Shown: piece by piece, positions 8,233-18,578 of the stretch
Layout: every line of letters begins with the position of its first letter
Numbering within the stretch: position 1 is the first letter of the stretch
Origin: Paramoeba atlantica
Taxonomy: Eukaryota; Discosea
Assembly (NCBI GenBank): GCA_977017575.1
Contig: CDRNVI010000019.1
Coordinates: 62,001-126,000 of the forward strand
DNA length: 64,000 nucleotides
Reading direction: 5' to 3'
Made by a program: the position numbers and the translations under genes
Notes under the pieces: generated by a model
Seen by the model: the letters and a program-made list of their open reading frames with translations, nothing else
Told to the model about the DNA's origin: nothing
Databases searched by the model: none

Positions 8233-9948
8233 TCATATTCCATATTTTGTCTCTAGAATTTCCTGAATCATGTTGCTTTCTGATACGAGAGCTCGTGTCC
8301 GTCCTCCAAACTCGTAAAGACGAGACAATACTTGTTGTTTTACGCTCAACTGGTGACCTGAAAGCAAAGTAGAAGAAGTTCCCATAAACAATCCAATTTT
8401 TGTCATAGCTCCTGAATTGGAACTTTGAGGCCACAAAACGTCCAAATTCCTTACTATGAAGGCTTCTACGATAGGTTCGGTGATCAAGTTTTCATGAAAA
8501 AGCACAAGAAGGATTTCACAGACTAGTTCAGATATGCTGGTGCTTACTAAACAAAGTAAAAAATTGAAGTAGTACTTCGTCTTGCTCAGAATTCTATACA
8601 GCCCTAAGGCTAATGTTGAGTTACCATTTTCTAGAACTGTGCAAAGATTAATAGGAGAGATACCACAGCAATATATTGCTTCTGGATCATTCTTCATAAA
8701 GCGAAGCGCAATTTGTTGAAGTTCCGTAGATATAGTGCTAGATTTGGCTTCGGATAAAATTTTTGAACAGGACCATCTGTCAGAAATGATCCCAGACTTT
8801 TTTATATCAACGTCACTGGACAACAAAGTAGGGTTAAATGTGAACGGAAGGATCAAGTGTTCTATGAGTTGTAGCGAGGTCGTACGTTCACCAAAGGATG
8901 CGAAGCTAATTGCTGACGTTCCACTACTGTTCGTAATCGGAAAAGGTGGTGGTCCAAACAAATCTAATAACTCTATGGGATTAATTCTTTGAAGAGCCAA
9001 ATTAGTGTCAAGAAGAAATCTGTACAACGCTGGCCGAGAATAAATTTTTAATTGATTATGAATTGGAAATGACGAGCTGTTTGGCAGCTGAGTCATAGAG
9101 GAAATATCGAAAATTTGTTTTTTCAGTGGTGAGATGCAAGCCTGATTATTAGTGTCATCCGAAGTTTTAGAATTTACATTTAGAGCATCATGCAAAGATT
9201 TCATCGAAAATTTATGTTCTTGTGAAGTCGTTTGCGTAGCACGCTCGGATGTAGCATACAGATGAAGAGACCCATCGATGATTCGAGAAAGAGAATGAAT
9301 CTTTGCAAGTTTTTCTATCTCATTCTCATGCATGAGTGTACATTCTTGAATTTCTTTAAAATGTATTTTTAAAGCATTCGCAGATAATGTCAGGAATATA
9401 TCCGGAGACAGCTCCATTACTTTCTCCGGAATCTTCCTTCCGAAACACCAAAGAAGCTTTAAGCACTGGAACGGGTAGTGAGACTGTTGTTCCAAAGGAA
9501 GGGGCGCTAAGGGACGTACCACAGTTTTCTTAATGTAATATTCTAGACGAATCAGCTCGGACACACGAACAACTTCCTCTTCATCTGTCACAGAAAGTAT
9601 AATGGCTGCATTGGCGCGCTCAACCGGCAGCTGAAAAATCGTATACAAATGTGACGGCTCGGTGTCAGCAACCTGAAACTGTGTGGTGACGACGGGGGAG
9701 CTAGGCTGTTTGTCTTCCTTGGCATCTGCACAAGAACCACATTTTATTTTAAACGTCATATTTTCCTGATCTTCTGGATCGGATAACGAAACCACATCAA
9801 GGAGAGCACATAGCACAACTGTAACAGCAGAATATTTCGACGGAGAAAAGTCGGAAACAAATTGAGTGCGGATATCCAAAAAGCTTTTATTACGACTACA
9901 GAGTAGTTCAGAAAGGCGATGAAGTTCTTCTCGTGAAAGAAAGCGCAT
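8233..9948 (-). CDS. CNOT11-like subunit of the CCR4-NOT deadenylase complex
   Basis: CNOT11 docks with CNOT10 on the NOT1 scaffold of the complex that shortens poly(A) tails. The C-terminal domain (about residues 410-565 of 571) fits the family: LQQIALRFMKNDPEAIYCCG, then SPINLCTVLENGNSTLALGL, matching the LExDPxLVYHIGLTPxxLPxLVExNPLVAxEVL pattern, followed by paired helices and the conserved end in which a short SxIR/xMI helix closes the fold. The N-terminal part has the weakly conserved helical domain, and the middle is Ser/Thr-rich linker. In an organism that controls genes after transcription this complex would be a main regulator; that is known for trypanosomes. Recognition is by motif memory only. 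Confidence 0.7.
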   Translation of the reverse strand: MRFLSREELHRLSELLCSRNKSFLDIRTQFVSDFSPSKYSAVTVVLCALLDVVSLSDPEDQENMTFKIKCGSCADAKEDKQPSSPVVTTQFQVADTEPSHLYTIFQLPVERANAAIILSVTDEEEVVRVSELIRLEYYIKKTVVRPLAPLPLEQQSHYPFQCLKLLWCFGRKIPEKVMELSPDIFLTLSANALKIHFKEIQECTLMHENEIEKLAKIHSLSRIIDGSLHLYATSERATQTTSQEHKFSMKSLHDALNVNSKTSDDTNNQACISPLKKQIFDISSMTQLPNSSSFPIHNQLKIYSRPALYRFLLDTNLALQRINPIELLDLFGPPPFPITNSSGTSAISFASFGERTTSLQLIEHLILPFTFNPTLLSSDVDIKKSGIISDRWSCSKILSEAKSSTISTELQQIALRFMKNDPEAIYCCGISPINLCTVLENGNSTLALGLYRILSKTKYYFNFLLCLVSTSISELVCEILLVLFHENLITEPIVEAFIVRNLDVLWPQSSNSGAMTKIGLFMGTSSTLLSGHQLSVKQQVLSRLYEFGGRTRALVSESNMIQEILETKYGI

Positions 9949-10265
9949 TGTAACTGAAGGAAAGCTGCTAGAATCACGGTAGTAGTTATTGCAAGGGTAT
10001 ATTGTACTACGCGTGTATGTTTAGATAATCGCTTTTGTGTTAATAATCTTCATAAAAAAACGTTAACTCTATTAATAAAATAGAATGCATAAGTTAAGAA
10101 GTAATAGGATTAGCAGCGACACACTTTTACTCTAGAAATGTAGACAGCGAAAGCTATTCTATGGTCAAACCTACAAACGTATGCAGTGCACATCAAAAAT
10201 CATTTCCTACTTGAATCTCAAAGAAGAAACCAACACTCATCTACCTCGAATTGCCTGCTGTGCGC

Positions 10266-10646
10266 TCAATTTGATTTTCCTATTGAAGTTTTAGTAATCT
10301 TATTGATTCGTGAGGTGTTGTAGGCCAATATTATGAGCGCCGTTCCAAGGAGAATGTGAGCACTGTTAATTTCCCCCGGATTCATAATAGAGCTAACCAG
10401 AACCAAGGCAGGCTCCAGCGGATGCAATATCGGATTCGACTGGATAACGTGCAGAAGAAAAGGTGTCACGGATTGTATACTCAATGCTCCTCCCACAAGT
10501 AAACAGTACGATATTGGCATAGCGAGCACGACGTTCAATGTCGGACGTGAGATTAAGCGTATAATGCCGTACAGAATTAGAAGACCTCCAATACCCACAA
10601 ATATTGGTTCCAACGCAGCAGGTGATAAAGCATCCACGATATTCAT
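10266..10646 (-). CDS. Four-helix membrane protein, unknown
   Basis: 126 residues from the ATG at 10646, nearly all hydrophobic, with about four membrane segments: PIFVGIGGLLILYGIIRLIS, VLAMPISYCLLVGGALSI, PALVLVSSIM and SAHILLGTALIILAY, and a basic C-terminal tail. No family recognised. An upstream near-cognate TTG extends the frame by nine codons but the ATG is preferred. The transcript leader contains a tiny upstream frame (ATG GTA ATC TAA) downstream of a plausible acceptor. Confidence 0.5.
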   Translation of the reverse strand: MNIVDALSPAALEPIFVGIGGLLILYGIIRLISRPTLNVVLAMPISYCLLVGGALSIQSVTPFLLHVIQSNPILHPLEPALVLVSSIMNPGEINSAHILLGTALIILAYNTSRINKITKTSIGKSN

Positions 10647-10895
10647 ATTAAAAGTAATTGCCCAAGAAGCCAAACAAAGTAAAAGAGAATTTAAAATATT
10701 AGATTACCATCGTTCGGACGTGTTTAAACTACTTACTAGGATTGATGAAAGCAATAAATAATAACACTGAGTACATTATCACTAATTCAACTGAAGAAAA
10801 ATCACAGAAGATAAAAGAACATGACGCGCGGTTCTAGATCACCCATTACCCGATAAGCGTTGCGGTACGTTTCTGGGCTAAATCTCTTATTCTTC

Positions 10896-12470
10896 TTAGC
10901 ACTCGAAAAGAGGAGAATCTAGAGCAGCCATTCCACTGGTTACCCCCCCTCCGGAAGTTTGGGCAAACTTGGTGCGTATGAGATATCCACTTGACTCATT
11001 TGTTAGTACATTGCCTGTTTCGTGACTCAAATATATTCCGTAAATTCCAATTTCCGGAACCAGTAGCCCTGACTGCACACCATTTTTAGGGTGTAAAATA
11101 TGCCCCACCTTTGTTACTGAGTCTATCTTCCTTGTTAGAAGGTAGGGAAGTCCCTTGCCACCGCGCATAGCTTGCTTCCAGCCCTGCAGTAATTTTGTCA
11201 TTGCATCTCCTGTAAAAATTTGTCCACTACCTTCGCGGTAAGACTTCAAAACGTAAGTCGTAGGAAAGTGTAACGCATCTTCCACTCCCTCTATTTCTTT
11301 TTCCCCTACTTGAAGAAGATCATATTGAGGCAACATGTATGAAGTGAGTTCTTCAATTTCGTCCTTTGACCAGTCTCCATATCTGAGGAGAAGTTCACGA
11401 GAGCACAGTGCTTCTTGTACTTTTTTGAGAGTACAAAGATGGTGCGGTAGGGAAGGACATTTGATACAACTAGCACGCTCCACAATCTCACGGGCGTGCC
11501 AACAATCCTCCGTGGGATAATCATTTTTGTCATAGCCGCAACGATAATATGCGACGGATACAGGAAGACCATCTGGCGTGCACAATTCTGGCATGGCGCA
11601 AAGGGAATTAACACGTTCTTTTCCAGTTGCGATGTCTCGATTGTGACGTAAAACGAATGACGTCGCCACCTCCGAAAGCGTGGCATAAACCGTTTGTAAA
11701 CCGTACTGCTGTGACAGTACTTCAGAAAGAGGAAAAATGTCTGCTAAGTTACGCTCATCAGCCTTACGAATAACGAGTAGAACGCTTAGCTTCGAGTTCA
11801 CACGTGTTGCGTTCTCACGGCGCCATAGGTGAGTTGCCTCGACAAGAGCTTGGCAAACTTTACTTTGCGCATCGCACATAGCGACTGCGGGGTTAAGTAC
11901 ATTTCCCTCAGCATTGTTTTTATATTTCGAATGCGTAAAACGATGAAGCGCATTTACTTTTCCTGCCAGACAAATAAAGGCGCTTGCTATTGTGTTGAAC
12001 TCCACCTGTCGTAGCTTGTTGGTTGTCCTTTCAAGCATATAGTCATAGCGATTCACACATAACATCCATTTCTGGTAGGGCACCACTGTGGCGTGGGGGG
12101 TATTGGACGCAGAGTTTGAGCCAAATTTATCAAACTGAGTATCAGTTGGAGCATATACGGAGATGGTAATTGAAAGAAGTCTCTCTACAAAAGGATCTAC
12201 TGTGCTCACGTGATATAACGTGTTGAGAAGGAAAGGTAAATCACGAGCTATGCGATCTAAAACGATATTATACTTTTCCGTAACGCGCACTGCCCCTTGA
12301 AGCGGAATACGAGGTAAACTCATAGGCTGCAAAGTAATCGGTACGTGCAAGCCCGTGAGTGAGCCTCTGAAGACATTTTCGCTAGGAAGATCAAAGCTCA
12401 AAATGCCGTGTGTCATTGCATAGAGTGACGCATCATGTGCACAGCTGGCGATCTTTCTTTTAAGATCCAT
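10896..12470 (-). CDS. Glutathione synthetase (eukaryotic type)
   Basis: Joins gamma-glutamylcysteine and glycine with ATP to give glutathione, the precursor of trypanothione in kinetoplastids. The 524-residue product shows the eukaryotic GSS hallmarks in order: QVEFNTIASAF (155-165, substrate site), YYRCGYDKNDYP (308-319), the ERASCIKCPSLPHHL segment (331-345), the ATP-site strand YVLKSYREGSGQ (406-417; commonly LKPQREGGGNN), RTK (499-501) and the glycine-rich A-loop SGGGVTSG (506-513) before the end DSPLF. Three residues of the usual PQREGGGN stretch differ. Length is slightly above the 470-residue norm because of insertions. The next 1 kb upstream is repeat DNA. Confidence 0.93.
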   Translation of the reverse strand: MDLKRKIASCAHDASLYAMTHGILSFDLPSENVFRGSLTGLHVPITLQPMSLPRIPLQGAVRVTEKYNIVLDRIARDLPFLLNTLYHVSTVDPFVERLLSITISVYAPTDTQFDKFGSNSASNTPHATVVPYQKWMLCVNRYDYMLERTTNKLRQVEFNTIASAFICLAGKVNALHRFTHSKYKNNAEGNVLNPAVAMCDAQSKVCQALVEATHLWRRENATRVNSKLSVLLVIRKADERNLADIFPLSEVLSQQYGLQTVYATLSEVATSFVLRHNRDIATGKERVNSLCAMPELCTPDGLPVSVAYYRCGYDKNDYPTEDCWHAREIVERASCIKCPSLPHHLCTLKKVQEALCSRELLLRYGDWSKDEIEELTSYMLPQYDLLQVGEKEIEGVEDALHFPTTYVLKSYREGSGQIFTGDAMTKLLQGWKQAMRGGKGLPYLLTRKIDSVTKVGHILHPKNGVQSGLLVPEIGIYGIYLSHETGNVLTNESSGYLIRTKFAQTSGGGVTSGMAALDSPLFEC

Positions 12471-12572
12471 GTCCGGCGTTTCAGTCTTGTACGAGACGTG
12501 ACATGAGCAATTAGATGTTATGAATCTAGCTAATGTTTTAAAAATAAATTGCCGTCAAAGTACATGTATTTA

Positions 12573-12598
12573 TTGAGGGAGATACTCCCTCCCTACCC
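12573..12598. repeat. GAGGGAG hairpin also found near 45.6 kb
   Basis: GAGGGAG-ATA-CTCCCTC is a 7-bp stem with a 3-nt loop. The surrounding TTATTGAGGGAGATACTCC and CCTACC recur in inverse at about 45596-45625 (GGTAGCGAGGGAG then TATCTCCCTCAATAA), so the two sites share an element end. Confidence 0.5.
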
Positions 12599-12606
12599 CA
12601 TATTAG

Positions 12607-12790
12607 TACTGTCCCCTCCCGTTTAAACGCACCTCGTTTTCCGCGAAAAATGCGCTTAAACGGGGGGTCTGAATCACTACGTAAAAAAAAAATTGACCCC
12701 GCTTCGCGGCGCCGGGCTCTTTCCTTCAACTATATGTGCGCTTAAACGGGGAGGTCTGACCGGGTGCGCATAAGGGGAGGGGGGACAGTA
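12607..12790. repeat. 184-bp C-tract element with TTC-loop hairpin
   Basis: Left end TACTGTCCCCTCCCGTTTAA, inverse at the right end (GGGAGGGGGGACAGTA at 12775-12790). GCGCTTAAACGGGG blocks repeat inside. The centre has CACTACG, an A10 tract and CCGC-TTC-GCGG (12699-12709), the same arrangement as in the element near 21.8 kb. Confidence 0.65.
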
Positions 12791-12872
12791 ATAGAATTTC
12801 GCCCGACAAAATATTTTCAGAAAAAAGTTTTTTTTTTTCGCAAAGAATCAAAGGCAACACCATAAACTGAGA

Positions 12873-12988
12873 GTGTTGCCAATCCCTGGTCAGTAATCGG
12901 CCCAGGGACATAGCAACTCCCCATTATCTCGGGCGTAGTAAACACGCCTTGGCTTGCCTGGCACTGAGATCAGCCATTGGAAAAAAAA
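12873..12988. repeat. Left inverted terminal repeat of the VIPER-like element
   Basis: Begins GTGTTGCCAATCCCTGG and ends with TCAGCCATTGG and an A8 tract; inverse of 18462-18577 with about one difference. Confidence 0.88.
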
Positions 12989-13543
12989 CGCATTTTTTTC
13001 GTTAGAGGCCTCCTTTCTCAGCCCAGGGGCTTTCCACTTAAGGGGCCCGTTCCCACAACCAAGTGATCTCCCCGGCAACACGATTTCATTCGTGCGTCAA
13101 GAAGGCTGGGCTATGGGACCAGGGAGCTCTAGAACAAGTGCAGCAACTTGTGAGCCTAATTCGACATGAAATGATAGTGGGATTAAATTAGTTCATAGTA
13201 AAACTAAATTATACATTGCATGTACTGAAAACATAAAAAAGGAAAAACAACACGCGCATAGCTTATTATGCGGTCTTAAAAGATTTTGTGTTTCAAAATA
13301 TTTACATGGTCATAAACAAAAACCCAGTAAAAGCAAATTACCTGTAAATTTTAGATTCTCCATTTTCTTATTTTGTCGAATCATTCGACTCGAATGCTGA
13401 CGGGGTTCCTACTCTCACTCTGTGCGTGGACCTTTGACGAGTTGGCTACGGATTTTCCGTAACTGGAGCAATAGAGATGAAAATACTGGTTCATTTTTTT
13501 AGTGTAGTCCATTCGCCTTCGCAGCTTCGTTTACTTGTCAATC

Positions 13544-15299
13544 TCAGATTATGATTGGGTCCATATGTGAGAGAGCGATTTCGATTCCTCCGGGCAACAG
13601 ACCGTCTTTGACTCGGAATCCGAACTCTTCCCGCGTTAGGCCGTCTGCTGGATTCTCCTTAGATTTGAGATAAAAGATGCGAAACGATAGCCCAGTCTTT
13701 CTCCTTTCTTCGATGTCTAGGAGCTGCTGACAAATTGAATGTCGAACTGATGTGCGCTTTTGGAGTGCCCGCACAACGTCCATATTATCGCATCCTAGAA
13801 TCACATGGGGAGCAAGTTTCCACCCTGTGATTAAGGCGGCTTTTGCCGCAGAGAACTCAGCATCGTATATCTCCCGATACAAGTATTGGAATACTTTCTT
13901 GCAGCAAAATTTCTCCCGATTGACGGAGTACGCATAAACCAGTGTGGGTCGAAGATGCGTCCGAAAAAGCAAGAACGAGATGGGATATTGGAATTGGCGG
14001 TAATGCGCAACTTCTCTTGTTACTCAATATACGCACTACATGCATGTTCAAGAGCTTTAAGTCTTCGCTCTTCAATTTGTAAAAGCTTTCTTCGGATTGG
14101 TGCGATATCTCTTTCGCGATCATTCGAACATCATAGACTGAAGCAAAGGAGGATTGGGTGACCATTGTATCCCACATGATCACACCTATCACCCTCTTTA
14201 TGTCTCGCACGGTCGTAGGTGACACGGTTTCTAGTACTCTCCAACGAGCAATGTTAGATTCAGCGTGTTTCCAAAATAATTTGTCTATTTCCCAAGAGAA
14301 CTCTATTCCTAAAAATAGGGCTTGATCACATGGGCCGTCGATATATTTCCATTCGACGTTGCAACCCGTTGGCAGTCTCTTCATGCTTTTCATGAGTTGC
14401 GATCTTAACTGACTTAAAAAACCTTCGTTGCTAGATATGACCAACACATTGTCAATCCAAACAAATACTGCACCTTGTTTTGCTTTTGTCTTCTTATTTA
14501 TCGCCCACGCGAATGCCGGAGGTGATTCAGATGTGTCTCGGACAGGTAACATCTCATGACCTGTAGGACAAGCCGCTAAAACAATTATCCATGCCAGACA
14601 TTGGGCAAGATAAGGAGCCCAAGAGAACCCCATTGGGAGAACTCGCAACTCGAAAGTCTTGTCCTCGCATTTTATTGAGAATATGCGACCCAAGCCTGAT
14701 GGGATTCGTATTTGATGAAAGAAATGACGAATGTCCGCAATCAAGGATTTTCCACCTGGAAAGCATGATAAGATGTGTGTGACTTCTGCGAGAGCTGGAA
14801 AGTTTAGGCTAGGGGGAGTAGCGCATCTATCGTTTATAGGGGTGCCATCTACGATGCTCCGAGATGAAATTTCATCTTTTGGCACTTCAAAGTATCGGAA
14901 ATAAAGGCGAGAATCATTACGAAAATCCTGAACTCTGCGCAGTACTTCATACGAACAAAGCTCAGCTAAGTGATCACGCCATTTTGCTTCAGAATGTACC
15001 CCAAGTTTCCCACGAAAGCCTTCGAATTCCGTGAAAAGACGAAATGAGTGTTCATCAGTGAGTATGGTAAGGCACTTTTTTCCCCACGTATACGTGCTTC
15101 GAGATGCAATAGCGCATAGAGTATCGATATGAAGACGACCTGCAACCGAAATGGGATCAAGGGCCCGTTGCTTTAGCGTACAGGACTTTTGGAGGACTGC
15201 ACCATATGCCGTTCCATATGCTAGGTTGTCCGCGGGTTCGTTCACTAATACTATATTATATCCCAACGTCAAAAGACGAATAAACCTACGTTTATTCAT
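13544..15299 (-). CDS. Reverse transcriptase and RNase H region of the VIPER-like element
   Basis: RT palm motifs are clear: an FEVPK strand, an S-R-S-I-V-DG segment, the ADIRHFFHQI catalytic strand and LPMGFSWAPYLAQ. A retroelement RNase H follows, with FSDASSTHTG and, near its end, a CDN and a KENPADGLTR motif typical of DIRS/Ngaro/VIPER-type RNase H. Fossil element; see the whole-element entry for its state. Confidence 0.85.
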
Positions 15300-15643
15300 T
15301 AGTAATCAAATGGCGGAATGCATAGCTGTGCGCCACATAAGAAATAATCGTTGTACAAGACAAACTTGTACAAGACACGTATGATATCACGTAGAGATTT
15401 AGCACATTATTGGAGGAAGGTCTCATAGTTGTAACACTCGATTTGTAACGACTCTCTTTTTTATAGCTTCCAACTTCTTTCACTTAACGTTTCGACTTGA
15501 AAACCAAACTTTTAGTATCTTTAATTTAGTGAAACAAGTCTCCAAGGAACTAGTTTACATGGAACTAACTATATTATGAACTAATTACGCAGAACTAAGG
15601 TAGGAGAAAATCACGCGAGTGGCTTTTTGTTTCTTTCCGTTCT

Positions 15644-16525
15644 CTAATCATGCACTTGAGAATGCGGTGCTAAGTAGTGCTTCTGTCTCACCTGTCTCGA
15701 CATGCCCGACAGTGCACTGGACATCATGTCAGCGACGTTTTCTACTATGGCCCCAGTACCACCATGTCTCAGAGTGTGAGTTCCATCAAAAGTCACTCCA
15801 GATGGCCATCCCAGTTCGGTGGATGCTCTTTTTACAAGTTTACTCGTGGATCTTTTCTTGTACGCCGGAAACGCAAGGTCTCCATGTGTTACGTCACGCA
15901 GGGCATTTCGCACTTCTTCGGTTGCAACATGAGTAAGAGGTTTGCACCTTTGCTTATCAGTTGAGTAACTCTTTGTTTTATCGTGGCGGATGAGAAGATG
16001 AGACCAAGAGCCTTCTACACGCAAATCCCCGCCACGTATCTTCTCCACTTCACAGGATCGAAGAGCAGCGTAGTATTGCACGCGAAAAGCTCTTGCGAGC
16101 TGCGGCCCGTTAGCACGGGGTGTGACCCACCGTACAAGTTCGTGTAACATATTTTCTGATACATAGCCTCTGGGACATTTTTCTTGTCTATGCTGCTCTG
16201 CCTCAACGGCAGCCCCGTCCACTGCCCGAAGTATGAGGCGGTCGCCTGCCCAGGGGCGTTCACCTGCTTCGAGGTCAAAGCTTTGACATTCCTGATAGAA
16301 GAGCAAGGCACTGCGGTAACCTTGAAAAGTCGATTTGGCGCATCCAACCGATGCGTGATGCCACAAAAAACATCCGAACGCTTCTTTCGTTATTTTTTCG
16401 AATCCTCGGTTCTTGCAAAACTTTCGTAAAGCAGCAAATCGGGCCTCGTACATCCTTCGCGTTCCGGGTGCAATCGACTTTAATGCCAGAGCTGCCAGAT
16501 ACCCTTCGCAAGAATCTTTCTGCAT
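15644..16525 (-). CDS. Tyrosine recombinase of the VIPER-like element
   Basis: 293 residues with an N-terminal SAM-like DNA-binding domain and a C-terminal catalytic domain. The family residues are visible: the first Arg in YYAALRSCEVEKIRGGDL, the HTLRHGG box and a Tyr in RQKHYLAP. In YR retroelements this enzyme inserts a circular DNA copy without making target-site duplications. It lies between the gag-like and RT frames, the VIPER order. Confidence 0.85.
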   Translation of the reverse strand: MQKDSCEGYLAALALKSIAPGTRRMYEARFAALRKFCKNRGFEKITKEAFGCFLWHHASVGCAKSTFQGYRSALLFYQECQSFDLEAGERPWAGDRLILRAVDGAAVEAEQHRQEKCPRGYVSENMLHELVRWVTPRANGPQLARAFRVQYYAALRSCEVEKIRGGDLRVEGSWSHLLIRHDKTKSYSTDKQRCKPLTHVATEEVRNALRDVTHGDLAFPAYKKRSTSKLVKRASTELGWPSGVTFDGTHTLRHGGTGAIVENVADMMSSALSGMSRQVRQKHYLAPHSQVHD

Positions 16526-17120
16526 CTAAAAGTATGCAAAAATACTCAATGTGTGTGATTACATGGTTTATTTACATATACCGTATGCAATCTCATATCT
16601 TCAACGGAATGGCCAGTTTAATATATTTAACTTTCCATGTGTAAAATAGCGGATGAAATAACAGACTGCTTTGTTGTAGACACACTTATTCATTCAGTTC
16701 ATTATGTCTTATGGTTTCCCCGATTTTCAAGGAGAAACTGCACCATATTATGACTTACTTTTAATCTGGATGCCACCCATTTGACCCTTTTTGGTATTCC
16801 AACAAATTGTGCTTAATGATTAGGCACCTACGTACTAGATACACTGTATGTTAATCTGATAGGAATAATTATCACACTTTCCCTCACTATACATGTATTA
16901 CTTAACGTCTAAGTAATGTGCAAAGCCCATTTTCTTTACACAATGTCTATGCTGTATAAAGGCGTCTGTTGTGTGTGAGTGTCACTCGTTGTATGACAAA
17001 TACGCACAATCCTAATGATCTGCACAAGCAAATAATAATATTCGTGCTCTATGTTCAGCCCAAACATGAATCTGATTAAGAAAAACTAAAACATACATCT
17101 ATTGCCCCCAAGATCGGCAA

Positions 17121-18164
17121 TTACGGCCCCTTTTCATGTTTATTCTTTCGATCGTTCATTTCCCGAGAAATCTTTTCTGGCCGTTCTTGGCCTTTGACGA
17201 AACCTTCTCGATTAGAACGATAAGATCGAGGGGCATACAAATTTACTGGTCGCGGGCGGTTGAAATAACGCACATCCGGCCCAAATGTTCTTCTGTTGTT
17301 TTGGACCATGCCTCCCCGTCCATAGCCTGAAGTACTATTTTGGAAGGATTTCGCCTTCAAAAGAGTCTCCGGTATAGTTACGGAGTCGGTCTCTGGGAGC
17401 AATCCGACGTTCTTGCGGCAAAGAAGAAGAGATTCCTCTTTCTTTACGTCGTCAAAATCGGCGCTGAACACAAGAAAATGAGCAGCGAGTTCTAGAAGGA
17501 AATGGTTAGCTGCTATTGATACCGCCTTGTTTTCTTGTGCCGCCTTGGGGGATACACCTTTTCCTGCTTGCGTAAGCATCTCCTTGAAGAAAATAGCGTA
17601 GCGGGTTAGAAGAAAGCTTTCGGCCCATTTTTGAAACTTCGGGTTGTGCACTGCCTCCCACAGTTGCCCTCCAAGGTGAGGACGATTCTCCGTGCCTGTC
17701 CATACGGTAAGTTGCCCGTCCTCCTTTTCTCCTTCCCGTGCTTTCATTTTCTTTGGCTCCTTCGGGGGGTCCAGCATGAGGGAAACCAAAATTCCTCGAT
17801 GTTCTTCGTTTCCAATCAAATTCTCGAATCCGGAGACGTCCTGTGTTCGGCGGACACCCAAAAGTTTGGCTGTAAAACTTGCTTTTTCACTGAGGGTTTC
17901 TCCCCTTAATACCTTTTCAACGAAATCCATGATTGCACTTGCGCATTCGTCTTCGCTGATTTCCGCCATAAATTTGACAAGGAGATTCACATCGACTGCG
18001 CGCTCAAAACGTAGAGAAATTTTTATGCTCGTTTTCGTCGAGCATGCCTGGTCGACTACGCTATCGACGTTTGCGTCAAAGTGGTGAGTGTGGCCGACTA
18101 TAGGAACTGAGCGGCTTTGTGAAGCTTGGGGTGAGGTAGCTACGGAGGGTCGTTTCTTCGGCAT
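17121..18164 (-). CDS. Gag-like protein of the VIPER-like element
   Basis: 347 residues, first frame of the element. Highly charged, helical, with a basic Arg/Asn/Gly-rich C-terminal tail (about 275-347) suited to RNA binding and no zinc knuckle visible. Assigned as gag by position and composition only. Confidence 0.6.
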   Translation of the reverse strand: MPKKRPSVATSPQASQSRSVPIVGHTHHFDANVDSVVDQACSTKTSIKISLRFERAVDVNLLVKFMAEISEDECASAIMDFVEKVLRGETLSEKASFTAKLLGVRRTQDVSGFENLIGNEEHRGILVSLMLDPPKEPKKMKAREGEKEDGQLTVWTGTENRPHLGGQLWEAVHNPKFQKWAESFLLTRYAIFFKEMLTQAGKGVSPKAAQENKAVSIAANHFLLELAAHFLVFSADFDDVKKEESLLLCRKNVGLLPETDSVTIPETLLKAKSFQNSTSGYGRGGMVQNNRRTFGPDVRYFNRPRPVNLYAPRSYRSNREGFVKGQERPEKISREMNDRKNKHEKGP

Positions 18165-18461
18165 AAGAAATAAAATTTAGAGCAAGTTCCTACGCATGTT
18201 TTAATAGATTAGATACGGTTGTGACTTATCCTGGTCATCTTTGCTCTCTCATTCTATATTCACCCTTTCTGTATTTCCACCCTCACGCTCGCCAGAATAT
18301 GGATACTTGCTGACTGCTTTATGTCAGCATATTCCTGTTTCTCTCTGTTTTCTCTCTCGCTCTTTTTCCTTACTACTTCAAGCAATCGGCGAAACTAATG
18401 TATTCATCTATACATACGCCTTCTGTATTTTTTTTTCTGCTTTCTATTCTTTCGTCTTTCT

Positions 18462-18577
18462 TTTTTTTTCCAATGGCTGATCTCAGTGCCAGGCAAACCA
18501 AGGCGTGTTTACTACGCCCGAGATAATGGGGAGTTGCTATGTCCCTGGGCCGATTACTGACCAGGGATTGGCAACAC
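18462..18577. repeat. Right inverted terminal repeat of the VIPER-like element
   Basis: Inverse copy of 12873-12988; ends GGGATTGGCAACAC. A pyrimidine-rich run precedes it. Confidence 0.88.
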
Positions 18578-18578
18578 C

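Larger units (their letters stand above)
12873..18577 (-). mobile_element. VIPER-like tyrosine-recombinase (DIRS-order) retroelement
   Basis: A 5.7-kb element bounded by 116-bp inverted repeats. Read on the minus strand it encodes, in order, a gag-like protein, a tyrosine recombinase and a reverse transcriptase with RNase H. That order (gag, YR, RT-RH) is the one described for VIPER elements of kinetoplastids, not the gag-RT-YR order of DIRS-1. The inverted repeats differ at about one base in 116, so insertion is very recent. The copy looks nearly whole, with at most about one apparent break or family-type frame change in the pol region. It inserted in a gap between genes and lies on the same strand as all neighbours. 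Confidence 0.85.

Noticed and set aside
10647-10760. Cis intron upstream of the four-helix membrane protein (GTAAGT present)
   Set aside because: No convincing coding exon upstream and no branch/acceptor pair that improves the protein; a trans-splice leader explains it better.
12538-13169. Short minus and plus frames around the retroelement left end
   Set aside because: They lie across the C-tract element and the inverted terminal repeat; no protein family.
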